Positions 1 through 7,664 of a stretch of 7,676 bases of DNA are shown one piece after another (the stretch's first letter is position 1; every line of letters begins with the position of its first letter). This DNA is from Flavobacteriaceae bacterium. Its GTDB lineage: Bacteria > Bacteroidota > Bacteroidia > Flavobacteriales > Flavobacteriaceae. Made by a program: the position numbers and the translations under genes. The stretch is from positions 1 through 7,676 of the forward strand of contig JALWYP010000106.1 of the NCBI GenBank assembly GCA_026992695.1, given 5' to 3'. Below the pieces are notes generated by a model. That model was not told the DNA's origin. It searched no databases and saw only the letters and a list, made by a program, of their open reading frames with translations.

Positions 1-24
1 AAAGGTAAAAAAATATATGAAAAC

Positions 25-41
25 TTAGTTTGACAAACTAA
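25..41 (-). terminator. Possible weak hairpin terminator at the tonB stop codon
   Basis: A near-perfect palindrome, TTAGTTTGACAAACTAA on the plus strand, covers the last codons and the TAA stop of the TonB-like gene. Read on the minus strand it can form a 7 bp stem with a 3-base loop, followed by G and TTTT, then a second T run at about positions 7-13. This resembles a rho-independent terminator, but the stem is almost all A-T and would be weak. The window ends too soon to show whether a following gene is co-transcribed. Confidence 0.25.
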
Positions 42-846
42 ACTTATAAATTATCTTTCCTATTTGCTTGGCAGGTGCGTTGGGGTCTTTATTGAATTTT
101 GTAGCTAGTGCTGCTCTTTTTGCAGGACCTAAAAGGCATTTAGAATTATTGGTTGTTCCTTTAACACCAGGTGTAGCATTAATTACTTTACCCTCTCTAT
201 TTACTTCTATGCTTACCACAACGGTTCCTGCTTCGTTACATTCTTGTATAAATTTCTTTTTGCTTAGAGCTTTTCTTCCACCTAATAAGTAATTCCAGTC
301 ACCGTCTAATCCTTTCCCTGTTCCGTAATAGCTTTTTGCATTGGGGTCGCCGTTAGGGTCGCCTTTATCACCTCCGGTTTTATCGTTTCCTTCACCTTCT
401 TTTGCTGTTCCGTCATTTTTGGATCCGTTTAAAATACTATTTAAAGCATCTGTAGTAGATTTATTGGGTTTGGGATCGGGTTGTTTTTCTTCTTTTTTAG
501 GTTTTTCCTCTTTTTTAGTTTCTGTTTTAGAAACTTCTTTTTTCTTTTCTTTTTTAATTACCGGAGCGTCTTCGTTATTTTGAGTTACTACCTCTTCTTT
601 AATTTGGGTTTTTGTTGTGGTTTGCGGGGTAGTTTTAGTTTGTTTTGGTGCGGTTTTTACTTCCTCTCGAGGTTGCTTGTTTCCCGTTCCGGTATCCATA
701 GTTCCAAAATTTACAGCAATTCCGTTCTCCGGAGGTGGGTCTAAATAAGTAAAGCCAACTAAGAATAGTAAGAGTATTAATAACACGTTAATGGTTACGG
801 TTATTTTCATACTTTTTCGTTTGTATTTGGTGTCTAAGAGGCTCAT
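25..846 (-). CDS. tonB: TonB-like energy transducer protein
   Basis: This 273-residue protein probably carries energy from an inner-membrane ExbB-ExbD channel to TonB-dependent outer-membrane receptors. It has a short basic cytoplasmic start (MSLLDTKYKRKS), one membrane anchor at about residues 15-35, a Pro/Lys/Glu/Thr-rich periplasmic spacer at about 55-130, a Gly/Asp/Asn-rich stretch at about 140-170, and a C-terminal domain at about 200-273. That domain contains GTVVVSIEVNREGKV (207-221), the beta-strand pattern of TonB C-terminal domains, and the only two cysteines, C203 and C237. The classic YP motif of E. coli TonB is not evident. I chose the ATG at 846 because MSLLDTK followed by basic residues fits my memory of flavobacterial homologues. 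The frame stays open to a TTG at 930, but that would translate a palindromic repeat. The ATG at 810, starting MKITVTINV, is a possible alternative with an A-rich leader. It follows exbB and exbD, which supports the role. The family is fairly sure; the receptor partners are unknown. Confidence 0.85.
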   Translation of the reverse strand: MSLLDTKYKRKSMKITVTINVLLILLLFLVGFTYLDPPPENGIAVNFGTMDTGTGNKQPREEVKTAPKQTKTTPQTTTKTQIKEEVVTQNNEDAPVIKKEKKKEVSKTETKKEEKPKKEEKQPDPKPNKSTTDALNSILNGSKNDGTAKEGEGNDKTGGDKGDPNGDPNAKSYYGTGKGLDGDWNYLLGGRKALSKKKFIQECNEAGTVVVSIEVNREGKVINATPGVKGTTNNSKCLLGPAKRAALATKFNKDPNAPAKQIGKIIYKFSLSN

Positions 847-853
847 TTGTATT

Positions 854-931
854 TGCGTTAGGGATTGAACTAAACTACCATGTAGTAGTGAAAGCCCGCC
901 CCAGACCGTAAGCGTCTGGGGAACGCCCAAA
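854..931 (-). repeat. GC-rich two-hairpin element, likely dispersed intergenic repeat
   Basis: Read on the minus strand, this element starts TTTGGGCGTTCCCC, forms a hairpin with perfect 8 bp arms (CCCCAGAC at 899-906 and GTCTGGGG at 914-921, 7-base loop), continues CGGGCTTTC, forms a small second hairpin (ACTAC and GTAGT, 874-886), and ends TCAATCCCTAACGCA. It is far richer in G and C than its surroundings. The order GGGCGTT, hairpin, CGGGCTTTC, second stem, CAATCCCTAACGC matches a short palindromic repeat that I recall as scattered between genes of Flavobacteriia. That is memory rather than a search, and only one copy lies in this window. It almost fills the exbD-tonB gap. No T run follows either stem, so it does not look like an intrinsic terminator; an effect on mRNA stability or on the exbD:tonB ratio is possible. 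Confidence 0.7.
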
Positions 932-933
932 AA

Positions 934-1326
934 TTAATTAGGTCGTACAGCTAAAACTATTTTATAATTATTTTTATTGGCAATATCCATGACTTTCACG
1001 GCATCTTCTATGGGTACGCCTTCTTCGGCTCTAAGAATAATGGTGGGTTTGTCTTGGTTTGCTAATATTTTTTTGAGTTCGGTTTCGATACTGTACTCGC
1101 TCACTCGTTCTTTATTTACGTAAAAGGCTCCGTCTTTGGTAATACTCACCGATGCTTTTTGTTGATTGGTGCTTTTTCCTTTTGCCTTGGGTAAAATAAG
1201 ATCGAGAGCATCGGGTGTGATCGCCGGAGAAGTAAGCAAGAAGAAAACCAGTAACAGAAATACGATATCTGTCATGGAACTCATGCTAAACTCGGCACTT
1301 ACTTTATTTCGTCCTCTCAAATTCAT
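934..1326 (-). CDS. exbD: ExbD/TolR-family biopolymer transport protein
   Basis: This 130-residue protein is the small subunit of an ExbB-ExbD type proton channel in the inner membrane, which powers TonB. The N-terminus is short and basic (MNLRGRNKVSAEF), followed by SMTDIVFLLLVFFLL (residues 17-31), a single membrane helix. Asp20 in the MTDIVF motif occupies the position of the essential membrane aspartate of the family (Asp25 in E. coli ExbD). The rest, about residues 40-130, is a small periplasmic domain with the expected pattern: ASVSITKDGAFYVN, then TIILRAEEGVPIEDAVKVMD and a C-terminal strand KIVLAVRPN. The length is typical. The start is fixed by the exbB stop, with only one base between them, so the two are surely co-transcribed and probably translationally coupled. 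Family assignment is firm; whether it serves TonB (ExbD) or a Tol-like role (TolR) rests on the TonB-like gene downstream. Confidence 0.93.
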   Translation of the reverse strand: MNLRGRNKVSAEFSMSSMTDIVFLLLVFFLLTSPAITPDALDLILPKAKGKSTNQQKASVSITKDGAFYVNKERVSEYSIETELKKILANQDKPTIILRAEEGVPIEDAVKVMDIANKNNYKIVLAVRPN

Positions 1327-1327
1327 A

Positions 1328-2026
1328 TTAAGCGGGTTCGTTTAACAGGTCTAGAAAATCTACTGCGGTTGCTTCCATTTGGTGTACTACTTTATCGGTT
1401 TTTACGACCAAATGGTTGTATCCCATATAAGCAATAATTCCTACAATAAGTCCGGCAACGGTTGTGGTCATTGCGGTATAAATTCCTTCGGCAAGGCTTC
1501 CCATTTCTGCTTGTCCGCTACTGGTTGCCAGTTGGTGAAATGCTAAAACCATTCCTATTACGGTTCCTAAGAATCCTATCATAGGTGCAGCACCGGCAAT
1601 AGTTGCCAGTACACTTACGTTTTTTTCGAGGTTATATACTTCAAGTCTTCCGGCATTTTCGATTGCGGTATTAATATCTTCTAAAGGGCTTCCGATACGT
1701 GAAATGCCTATTTCGGTAAGACGTGCAACGGGTGTGTTTTTTTGAGCACAAAGTACTTTTGCTGCTTGGAGATTTCCGCTGGCAATGTGTTCTCTGATTT
1801 GATTCATAAAATTTTTATCGACTCCGGTTGCCGCTTTTATAGCAAAAAGCCGTTCGAAATAAATATAAAGAGCCACAAAGAGAAGGATAAAGAGTACTCC
1901 TATAATTATTTGTCCGGCAAGTCCTCCGCTAAAGAGGAGTTCCATAACAGATAGCGTTTTTTCTTGTACTTCAGGGTCTAAATCTTGGGCTGTATTTACC
2001 CCTTCCTGAATAAATAGGTTAAGCAT
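1328..2026 (-). CDS. exbB: MotA/TolQ/ExbB-family proton channel protein
   Basis: This 232-residue inner-membrane protein is the channel-forming partner of ExbD. Three membrane segments are visible: about residues 39-57, 137-163 and 184-207. A cytoplasmic domain (about 60-135) lies between the first two, as in ExbB and TolQ. The second segment holds the family signature APMIGFLGTVIGMVLAF (147-163), and the third holds YTAMTTTVAGLIVGIIAY (183-200), whose conserved threonines line the proton path in the family. The N-terminal stretch before the first helix (about 35 residues) is predicted periplasmic and is not a clear signal peptide. The start ATG follows an A-rich leader without a Shine-Dalgarno sequence. 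It lies 47-48 bp after nhaD, where I found no convincing promoter or terminator, so it may be transcribed with nhaD. ExbB is preferred over TolQ or MotA because exbD and a TonB-like gene follow. Confidence 0.92.
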   Translation of the reverse strand: MLNLFIQEGVNTAQDLDPEVQEKTLSVMELLFSGGLAGQIIIGVLFILLFVALYIYFERLFAIKAATGVDKNFMNQIREHIASGNLQAAKVLCAQKNTPVARLTEIGISRIGSPLEDINTAIENAGRLEVYNLEKNVSVLATIAGAAPMIGFLGTVIGMVLAFHQLATSSGQAEMGSLAEGIYTAMTTTVAGLIVGIIAYMGYNHLVVKTDKVVHQMEATAVDFLDLLNEPA

Positions 2027-2074
2027 AGTAGAAATTTGTTTAGTATGAATAACGGTGTTTAAAAAAATAAATTG

Positions 2075-3454
2075 TTATGCATGATGAAATAGCACTCTTT
2101 CTATAAACAAAAAGAGACCTGCGCCGGCAATGAAACCAAGAAATGCAAGCCATGTTATTTTTTTTAGGTACCAAATAAAATCTATTTTTTCCATACCCAT
2201 TGCTGCAACACCTGCTGCAGATCCAATTATTAACATACTTCCTCCTGTTCCGGCAGAGTAGGCAATAAAATGCCATAATACAGCATCGGTGGGTGCATCA
2301 TACATACCCATAGAAGCGGCAACCAGTGGTACATTATCTATTACTGCAGAGAGAATTCCTAAGAAAATTACTACGATATCTTGGTTAGGAATGGCTTGTT
2401 GTAAAACTTCAGCCAGGTATCGTAAAGTACCCATCTCTGTTCCGTTTATAGTACCGTACACCAATGATTCTAGTCCGGCTACTGCCATTAGTATTCCTAA
2501 GAAGAATAAAATGCTTGAAATTTCTATACGGGATAGTGCTTTATGTGCAGAATATAAATGTTTTCTTTCTGACGAAAAATCTTCTTCAGGATGAATGTAC
2601 TCTGAAACCAACCATACTACACCTAATGCCAACATCATTCCTACATACGGGGGTAAATGGGTAACGGTTTTAAAAACGGGTACTGAAACTATCATCCCTA
2701 AACCAAGAAAGAGCATGGTTTTACTACTTAATAATTTTTCGGCAACTACATCTTCTTTTGAGTTTACTTCAATAGTCCCTTTAAAGGGTTTCATATAACT
2801 GGCGATAAAAAATGGTAATGCAAAGCAAAGTATTGAAGGAAGTACTACAAATTCTATTAACCCTGATGCGGTTACATTTTTGGCTATCCAAAGCATCGTA
2901 GTTGTAACATCTCCAATGGGAGACCAAGCTCCTCCAGCATTGGCCGCTATTACTACTAAAGCTACATACCATAAACGGTCTTCTCTTTTATGGATTAATT
3001 TTCGTAATAAAGTAACTAAAACAATAGTTGCTGTAAGATTATCAATAACTGCTGAAAGAAAAAAAGCGATAATTCCTATTATCCAAAGCAGTTTTCGTTT
3101 GCTTTTTGTTTTTACGGCTCCTTTTAATATCTCAAAACCTCTGTGCAAATCAATTATTTCAACAATGGTCATAGCTCCAATAAGGAAAATGAGTATTTCT
3201 GCTGTTTTTCCCAAATGATGAAGCAATGTATTATCGAACCCATGTTCTGCTTTTTCTCCCCCTGTAAGAAAATTAAAAACACTTTCATGACTATCGATTA
3301 CACTAAACCATCCGTTTTTAAATCCAACAGCTAATAAAGCCCATATTAGTGCAGCCATTATTAATGCCGGAACTGTTTTGTCTAGTTTTAGCGGATGTTC
3401 TAAAGTGATTGCTAAATACCCTAAAATGAAGATTAAAATGATAATTGCTTCCAT
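2075..3454 (-). CDS. nhaD: NhaD-type sodium/proton antiporter
   Basis: This 459-residue, very hydrophobic protein is a Na+/H+ antiporter of the NhaD family (ion transporter superfamily). It exports Na+ in exchange for protons across the inner membrane, for sodium and pH homeostasis. About ten or more membrane segments run along its length. Two related motifs mark the two inverted halves of the fold: SAVIDNLTATIVLV (134-147) and SAVIDNVPLVAASMGM (369-384). Each is associated with a glycine-rich segment, NAGGAWSPIGDVTTTMLW (172-189) and GTGGSMLIIGSAAG (402-415). The Asp-Asn pairs and the SPIGD and TGG turns are the likely ion-binding region by family analogy. A charged loop at about 228-240 and another at 287-307 are cytoplasmic or periplasmic connectors. 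The start follows the dehydrogenase stop by 16 A/T-rich bases, which suggests co-transcription. Related families include ArsB and Nha-like carriers, but the paired IDN motifs favour NhaD. Confidence 0.93.
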   Translation of the reverse strand: MEAIIILIFILGYLAITLEHPLKLDKTVPALIMAALIWALLAVGFKNGWFSVIDSHESVFNFLTGGEKAEHGFDNTLLHHLGKTAEILIFLIGAMTIVEIIDLHRGFEILKGAVKTKSKRKLLWIIGIIAFFLSAVIDNLTATIVLVTLLRKLIHKREDRLWYVALVVIAANAGGAWSPIGDVTTTMLWIAKNVTASGLIEFVVLPSILCFALPFFIASYMKPFKGTIEVNSKEDVVAEKLLSSKTMLFLGLGMIVSVPVFKTVTHLPPYVGMMLALGVVWLVSEYIHPEEDFSSERKHLYSAHKALSRIEISSILFFLGILMAVAGLESLVYGTINGTEMGTLRYLAEVLQQAIPNQDIVVIFLGILSAVIDNVPLVAASMGMYDAPTDAVLWHFIAYSAGTGGSMLIIGSAAGVAAMGMEKIDFIWYLKKITWLAFLGFIAGAGLFLFIERVLFHHA

Positions 3455-3470
3455 AAATATTTTTGATTTT

Positions 3471-4697
3471 TTAAATTAATTGGGAAAGAGCTATTTCAAA
3501 AGCCGTTTTACTTATATTGGTTTTAGATCGATGATGATTATAGGTGTTTTCTAAAGCTTTTTTAATGGTCAATGATGTGTCATTAAAAATGGCTTCGTCG
3601 GTCATTTGCACTTTGCGTTCCATAAAATAGGCAAATACACGTGCCATCCCGCAATTGCTGATAAAATCGGGGATAAGACTTACTCGTTCATCGGTGTATT
3701 CCATAATAGAACCAAAGAATATTTCTTTATCTGCAAATGGCACATTTGCACCACAACTAATAACCTCTAATCCGGTATTTATCAAGGTTGAAATTTGATC
3801 TTGAGTAATAAGTCTTGATGCGGCACAAGGTGCAAATATTTCGGTTGGAAGTTGCCATACCCGTTGATTCATTTCATCAAACGGAATTAATTTATCGGCA
3901 ATAAGTGTATTTCCTTTTTTCTTTTCAAAAAATTCTTTTATTTCTTCAAACGAAAAGCCTTCTTCATTGATTACACCACCTACTCTATCAATAATTCCTA
4001 CAATTTTTGCTCCCATTTGTGATAAATAGTACGCTGCAGAAGATCCAACATTTCCAAAACCTTGTACTACTGCTCTTTTTCCTTTTAAATCGCCTCCATA
4101 AACATCATAATAATGTTTTACAGCAATGGCTACACCATAACCTGTAATCATATCGGCAACGGTATATTTATGAGAAATATCAGGCGAATATGCCGGATTT
4201 TCAATTACTTTGATTACGCCTTGCCTTAATTGACCAATCCGATTAATTTTATCTGCTTCGGTAGGAGAAAAATGCCCGTTAAATACACCTTCTTGGGGGT
4301 GCCAAACGCCACTTTGTTCGGTAATGGGGATTACTTCGTGAATTTCATCTACATTTAAGTCGCCACCTGTACCGTAATAATATTTTAATAACGGTGCAAC
4401 TGCTTTGTACCATCTTTCTAACACGCCTTTTTTACGAGGATCTGCCGGATCAAAATTGATTCCTGATTTTGCACCTCCAATTGCCGGTCCGGAAACGGTA
4501 AATTTCACCTCCATTGTTTTGGCAAGTGAGAGCACCTCGTTCATATCCAGTCCTTTTCTCATTCGGGTTCCTCCTCCTGCTGCACCTCCTCTAAGAGAAT
4601 TAATGACTACCCATCCTTCAGCTTCGGTTTCGGGATCTTTCCAGTTAAAAACTATTTCGGGTGGTTTGTTTTCGTACTTGGCGAGTAATTCTTTCAT
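3471..4697 (-). CDS. Glu/Leu/Phe/Val dehydrogenase family protein
   Basis: This 408-residue cytoplasmic enzyme should oxidatively deaminate an L-amino acid to a 2-oxo acid plus ammonium using NAD(P), or run the reverse reaction. The N-terminal catalytic domain shows GGAAGGGTRMRKGL (37-50), the substrate and catalytic lysines K65 (MEVKFTVSG) and K77 (GGAKSGINFDP), and the catalytic aspartate D113 (GTGGDLNVDE), placed by family pattern. The C-terminal Rossmann domain has VVQGFGNVGSSAAYYL (210-225), with D237 at the end of the second strand, which suggests NAD rather than NADP. PCAASRLI (290-297) and CGANVPF (315-321) are the later conserved motifs. The segment equivalent to GGSxxRxxATGxG of classical glutamate dehydrogenases is replaced by YTVADMITGYGVA (178-190), so the substrate cannot be assigned. 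It sits between gcvP and nhaD, in keeping with amino acid catabolism. The fold and class are sure; the substrate is open. Confidence 0.88.
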   Translation of the reverse strand: MKELLAKYENKPPEIVFNWKDPETEAEGWVVINSLRGGAAGGGTRMRKGLDMNEVLSLAKTMEVKFTVSGPAIGGAKSGINFDPADPRKKGVLERWYKAVAPLLKYYYGTGGDLNVDEIHEVIPITEQSGVWHPQEGVFNGHFSPTEADKINRIGQLRQGVIKVIENPAYSPDISHKYTVADMITGYGVAIAVKHYYDVYGGDLKGKRAVVQGFGNVGSSAAYYLSQMGAKIVGIIDRVGGVINEEGFSFEEIKEFFEKKKGNTLIADKLIPFDEMNQRVWQLPTEIFAPCAASRLITQDQISTLINTGLEVISCGANVPFADKEIFFGSIMEYTDERVSLIPDFISNCGMARVFAYFMERKVQMTDEAIFNDTSLTIKKALENTYNHHRSKTNISKTAFEIALSQLI

Positions 4698-4717
4698 TGA
4701 TTTATGTTGTAGGTTTA

Positions 4718-4725
4718 CAAATATA
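4718..4725 (-). promoter_or_regulatory. Candidate -7 promoter element for the dehydrogenase gene
   Basis: On the minus strand the sequence TATATTTG matches the Bacteroidota -7 consensus TAnnTTTG and ends 20 bases before the dehydrogenase ATG. No TTG is present at the usual -33 distance, so the promoter is incomplete. In DNA this rich in A and T a chance match is quite possible. Its place in the 65 bp gap after gcvP is the main support. Confidence 0.35.
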
Positions 4726-4762
4726 AAAAACTTAACGTGCTATTTTTATTTTATTTAAAAAA

Positions 4763-7612
4763 TTAGGCTTCAGCATAGTGTTCTAAAGGTTCGCATGTAC
4801 ACATTAAATTTCGATCTCCATAGGCATCGTCTACCCTTCGAACCGAAGCCCAAAATTTATTTTCATACAAGTACGGTAACGGAAAAGCAGCTTTTTTTCT
4901 ACTATAAGGTAAATTCCATTCATCATTTGTTACCATCTGTTGGGTATGTGGTGCATTTTTTAATACATTATTGGTATCTTCTTTTGCAGCATTTTCAATT
5001 TCTTTTCTTATCGAAATCATTGCATCACAGAATCGGTCCAGTTCTTCTTTACTTTCACTTTCGGTTGGTTCAATCATTAAGGTTCCAGCAACGGGAAACG
5101 ATACAGTTGGTGCGTGATATCCGTAATCCATCAATCTTTTTGCAATATCTAAAACTTCTATTCCGTTTTCTTTAAAGGAACGGCAATCTACAATCATTTC
5201 GTGTGCACATCTTCCGTTTTCGCCGGAGTACAACACCTCAAAAGAACCGTGTAGTTTTTCTTTTAAATAGTTGGCGTTTAGTATTGCGTATTTAGTTGCT
5301 TTCGTTACTCCTTCAGCTCCTAACATACAGATGTATCCATACGAAATTAAACAAACCAATGCGCTGCCAAAAGGTGCTGCCGAAACCGCAGGAATGGCTT
5401 TTTTACCACCTGTTTGTACAATGGGATTGGACGGTAAAAAAGGCACTAATTGTTCTGCTACGCAAATGGGTCCAACTCCGGGTCCTCCGCCTCCGTGCGG
5501 AATGGCAAATGTTTTATGCAAATTAAGATGGCACACATCGGCACCAATGGTAGCGGGATTGGTTAACCCAACTTGGGCATTCATATTGGCTCCGTCCATA
5601 TAAACTTGCCCGCCATTTTGATGTATTATATCGGTTATTTTTTTTATTGCCGATTCGTACACACCGTGGGTAGATGGATACGTTACCATTAAAGCAGCGA
5701 GGTTTTCTTTGTGCTCTTTGGCTTTTTGACGAAGGTCTTCTACATCTATGTTACCTTCGGGAGTGGCTTTGGTTACAATTACTTTCATCCCTGCCATAAC
5801 GGCGCTTGCGGGATTGGTTCCGTGTGCCGAAGACGGAATAATACATACGTTTCTGTGCGCTTCGCCTCTGGACTCGTGATAGGCTCTAATTACCATTAAT
5901 CCGGTATATTCACCTTGTGCCCCGGAATTAGGCTGTAAGGATGTAGCTGCAAATCCGGTGATAATACTAAGTTGTTTTTCTAAAGCGGTTAACACTTCAT
6001 GATATCCTTTAGCTTGCTCTGCCGGTACAAACGGATGAATGTTTCCCCAATTGGGATTACTTAACGGAAGCATTTCGGAAGCAGCATTGAGTTTCATAGT
6101 ACAAGACCCTAACGAAATCATAGAATGGTTTAAGGATAAATCTTTACGCTCCAGTTTTTTAATATAACGCATCATTTCGGTTTCGCTGTGATACGAATTA
6201 AAAACATCATACGTCATAAACTCGGATTTTCGTTTTAATTCCTCCGGAATATGCGAATTATCTAACAACCCGTTAACTTTTTCAGGTTGTTGATTTACTG
6301 CTTCAGCAAAAACAGCAATAACGTTATTTAAATCGGAAAGAGTGGTGGTTTCGTTTAACGAAAGTTGTACGGTTTCTTTATTTGGGTAGTAAAAATTTAT
6401 ATTGTGTTTCTCTGCGATGGGTTTAATATCTGAAACATCGGCTTTTATTTGAAGGGTATCAAAAAAAGATTCATGTACCAATTGATAACCTAATTTTTTA
6501 ATTTCGGAAGCCAATGTTACGGTACTTTGATGCACTTTATTGGCAATGTATCGCAATCCGTCCGGTCCGTGATAAACTGCATACATTCCTGCCATTACAG
6601 CCAATAAAACTTGTGCGGTACAAATGTTAGAAGTTGCCTTGTCGCGTTTAATATGTTGCTCTCGGGTTTGTAAAGCCATTCGCAATGCCGAATTGCCATC
6701 TACATCTTTAGTTACTCCTATGATGCGTCCGGGAATGTGTCTTTTATAATCTTCACGGGTTGCAAAGTAGGCGGCGTGTGGACCTCCGTAACCTAAAGGA
6801 ATTCCGAAACGTTGAGTGCTTCCTACCACGACATCCGCATCCCATTTTCCGGGAGCTTCTAATAGTACTAAACTCAAAATATCTGCTGCAACGGCAACTT
6901 TTATTTGTGCTTGATGTGCTTGCTGCACAAAGGAAGAATAATCATAAATTTTACCTGAACTTGCGGGATATTGAAGGAGGGCTCCATAGTATTGAGATGA
7001 AAAATCAAATTGGGTGTGATTTCCTACAACCAATTCAATTCCTAAAGGTGTAGCACGGGTTTGCAATACAGCAAGGGTCTGTGGTAATACTTCTTCAGAA
7101 ACAAAAAACTTGTTTACACCTTCCTTTTTTTGAGCTCTTTCTCTACTATTAAAGAGCATAATCATAGCTTCGGCTGCTGCAGTTGCTTCATCGAGTAGTG
7201 AGGCATTGGCAAGCTCCATTCCGGTTAGGTCGCTTACCACGGTTTGAAAATTAAGCAAGGCTTCGAGTCGTCCTTGAGCAATTTCGGCTTGATACGGCGT
7301 GTAAGCGGTGTACCAACCCGGATTTTCTAAAATATTACGTTGAATTACCGGAGGTAAAACAGCTTGGTGGTATCCTAACCCAATATACGTTTTATACTGT
7401 TTGTTTTTTAAAGATAATGAATGAATGTGCTCCAGGTATTCTTGCTCTGTCATAGCCGGAGGTAAATCGAGAGAATGATTTAACTTAATATCATCCGGAA
7501 TAGTTTGTTGTATAAGTTGGTCTAATGATTCTACTCCAATGGTTTGAAGCATCATTGGAAGGTCTTTTTTTCGAGGTCCTATATGTCTAAGAGCAAAAGA
7601 GTCTGTATTCAT
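4763..7612 (-). CDS. gcvP: Glycine dehydrogenase (decarboxylating), glycine cleavage P-protein
   Basis: This 949-residue cytoplasmic, PLP-dependent enzyme decarboxylates glycine and passes the aminomethyl group to the lipoyl arm of H-protein, the first step of the glycine cleavage system. The length equals that of the single-chain P-protein (E. coli GcvP has 957 residues), so both halves are fused: an N-terminal half at about 1-440 with [13 protein letters not shown] (78-90) and [19 protein letters not shown] (97-115), and a C-terminal half at about 460-949. The PLP-binding lysine is K700 in [18 protein letters not shown] (695-712). Other family motifs are [11 protein letters not shown] (500-510), [12 protein letters not shown] (526-537), [11 protein letters not shown] (594-604) and [11 protein letters not shown] (672-682). 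The start [14 protein letters not shown] is the typical N-terminus. I see no frameshift or missing key residue. gcvT and gcvH are not in the window, so the system is dispersed or lies outside. No glycine riboswitch fits in the visible 64 bp leader. Confidence 0.98.
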   Translation of the reverse strand: MNTDSFALRHIGPRKKDLPMMLQTIGVESLDQLIQQTIPDDIKLNHSLDLPPAMTEQEYLEHIHSLSLKNKQYKTYIGLGYHQAVLPPVIQRNILENPGWYTAYTPYQAEIAQGRLEALLNFQTVVSDLTGMELANASLLDEATAAAEAMIMLFNSRERAQKKEGVNKFFVSEEVLPQTLAVLQTRATPLGIELVVGNHTQFDFSSQYYGALLQYPASSGKIYDYSSFVQQAHQAQIKVAVAADILSLVLLEAPGKWDADVVVGSTQRFGIPLGYGGPHAAYFATREDYKRHIPGRIIGVTKDVDGNSALRMALQTREQHIKRDKATSNICTAQVLLAVMAGMYAVYHGPDGLRYIANKVHQSTVTLASEIKKLGYQLVHESFFDTLQIKADVSDIKPIAEKHNINFYYPNKETVQLSLNETTTLSDLNNVIAVFAEAVNQQPEKVNGLLDNSHIPEELKRKSEFMTYDVFNSYHSETEMMRYIKKLERKDLSLNHSMISLGSCTMKLNAASEMLPLSNPNWGNIHPFVPAEQAKGYHEVLTALEKQLSIITGFAATSLQPNSGAQGEYTGLMVIRAYHESRGEAHRNVCIIPSSAHGTNPASAVMAGMKVIVTKATPEGNIDVEDLRQKAKEHKENLAALMVTYPSTHGVYESAIKKITDIIHQNGGQVYMDGANMNAQVGLTNPATIGADVCHLNLHKTFAIPHGGGGPGVGPICVAEQLVPFLPSNPIVQTGGKKAIPAVSAAPFGSALVCLISYGYICMLGAEGVTKATKYAILNANYLKEKLHGSFEVLYSGENGRCAHEMIVDCRSFKENGIEVLDIAKRLMDYGYHAPTVSFPVAGTLMIEPTESESKEELDRFCDAMISIRKEIENAAKEDTNNVLKNAPHTQQMVTNDEWNLPYSRKKAAFPLPYLYENKFWASVRRVDDAYGDRNLMCTCEPLEHYAEA

Positions 7613-7637
7613 TTTTATTGGGTTAAAAATTAAATAA

Positions 7638-7664
7638 CAAAGCTACAATTTTTGATAAAAACAA
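7638..7664 (-). promoter_or_regulatory. Candidate Bacteroidota-type promoter for gcvP
   Basis: On the minus strand TAGCTTTG (7645 to 7638) matches the -7 consensus TAnnTTTG, and a TTG (7664 to 7662) lies 16 bases upstream as a -33 element. The known spacing for this phylum is slightly longer, about 17-21 or more. The -7 element ends 25 bases before the gcvP ATG, which would give a short leader. The upstream half overlaps a 6 bp inverted repeat (GATAAA at 7654-7659, TTTATC at 7671-7676), which could be a regulator site or chance. Confidence 0.5.

Noticed and set aside
341..744. Two overlapping plus-strand open frames rich in Phe, Ser and Leu
   Set aside because: They are antisense shadows of the Lys/Glu-rich spacer of the TonB-like gene, whose A-rich codons read as Phe and Leu on the other strand.
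899..921. The 8 bp GC-rich hairpin as a rho-independent terminator after exbD
   Set aside because: On the minus strand the stem is followed by CGGGCTTTC rather than a T run, and it fits better as part of a dispersed repeat.
2027..2074. Promoter or terminator between nhaD and exbB
   Set aside because: The gap is AT-rich with a T run after the nhaD stop, but there is no stem before it and no TAnnTTTG element.
2040..2276. Minus-strand open frame of 78 codons overlapping the end of nhaD
   Set aside because: It lies in another frame of nhaD, shows no family pattern, and overlaps well-conserved transporter sequence.
2289..3334. Several plus-strand open frames opposite nhaD
   Set aside because: They are antisense to a clear transporter gene, have no recognisable domain or leader, and are short.
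5638..5645. Run of eight A residues within gcvP as a programmed slippage site
   Set aside because: The frame is intact on both sides, the run encodes ordinary lysines in a conserved region, and no stimulatory hairpin or alternative frame product is evident.
4405..7053. Plus-strand open frames opposite the dehydrogenase start and gcvP
   Set aside because: They are antisense shadows of long conserved genes, with low-complexity or patternless translations.
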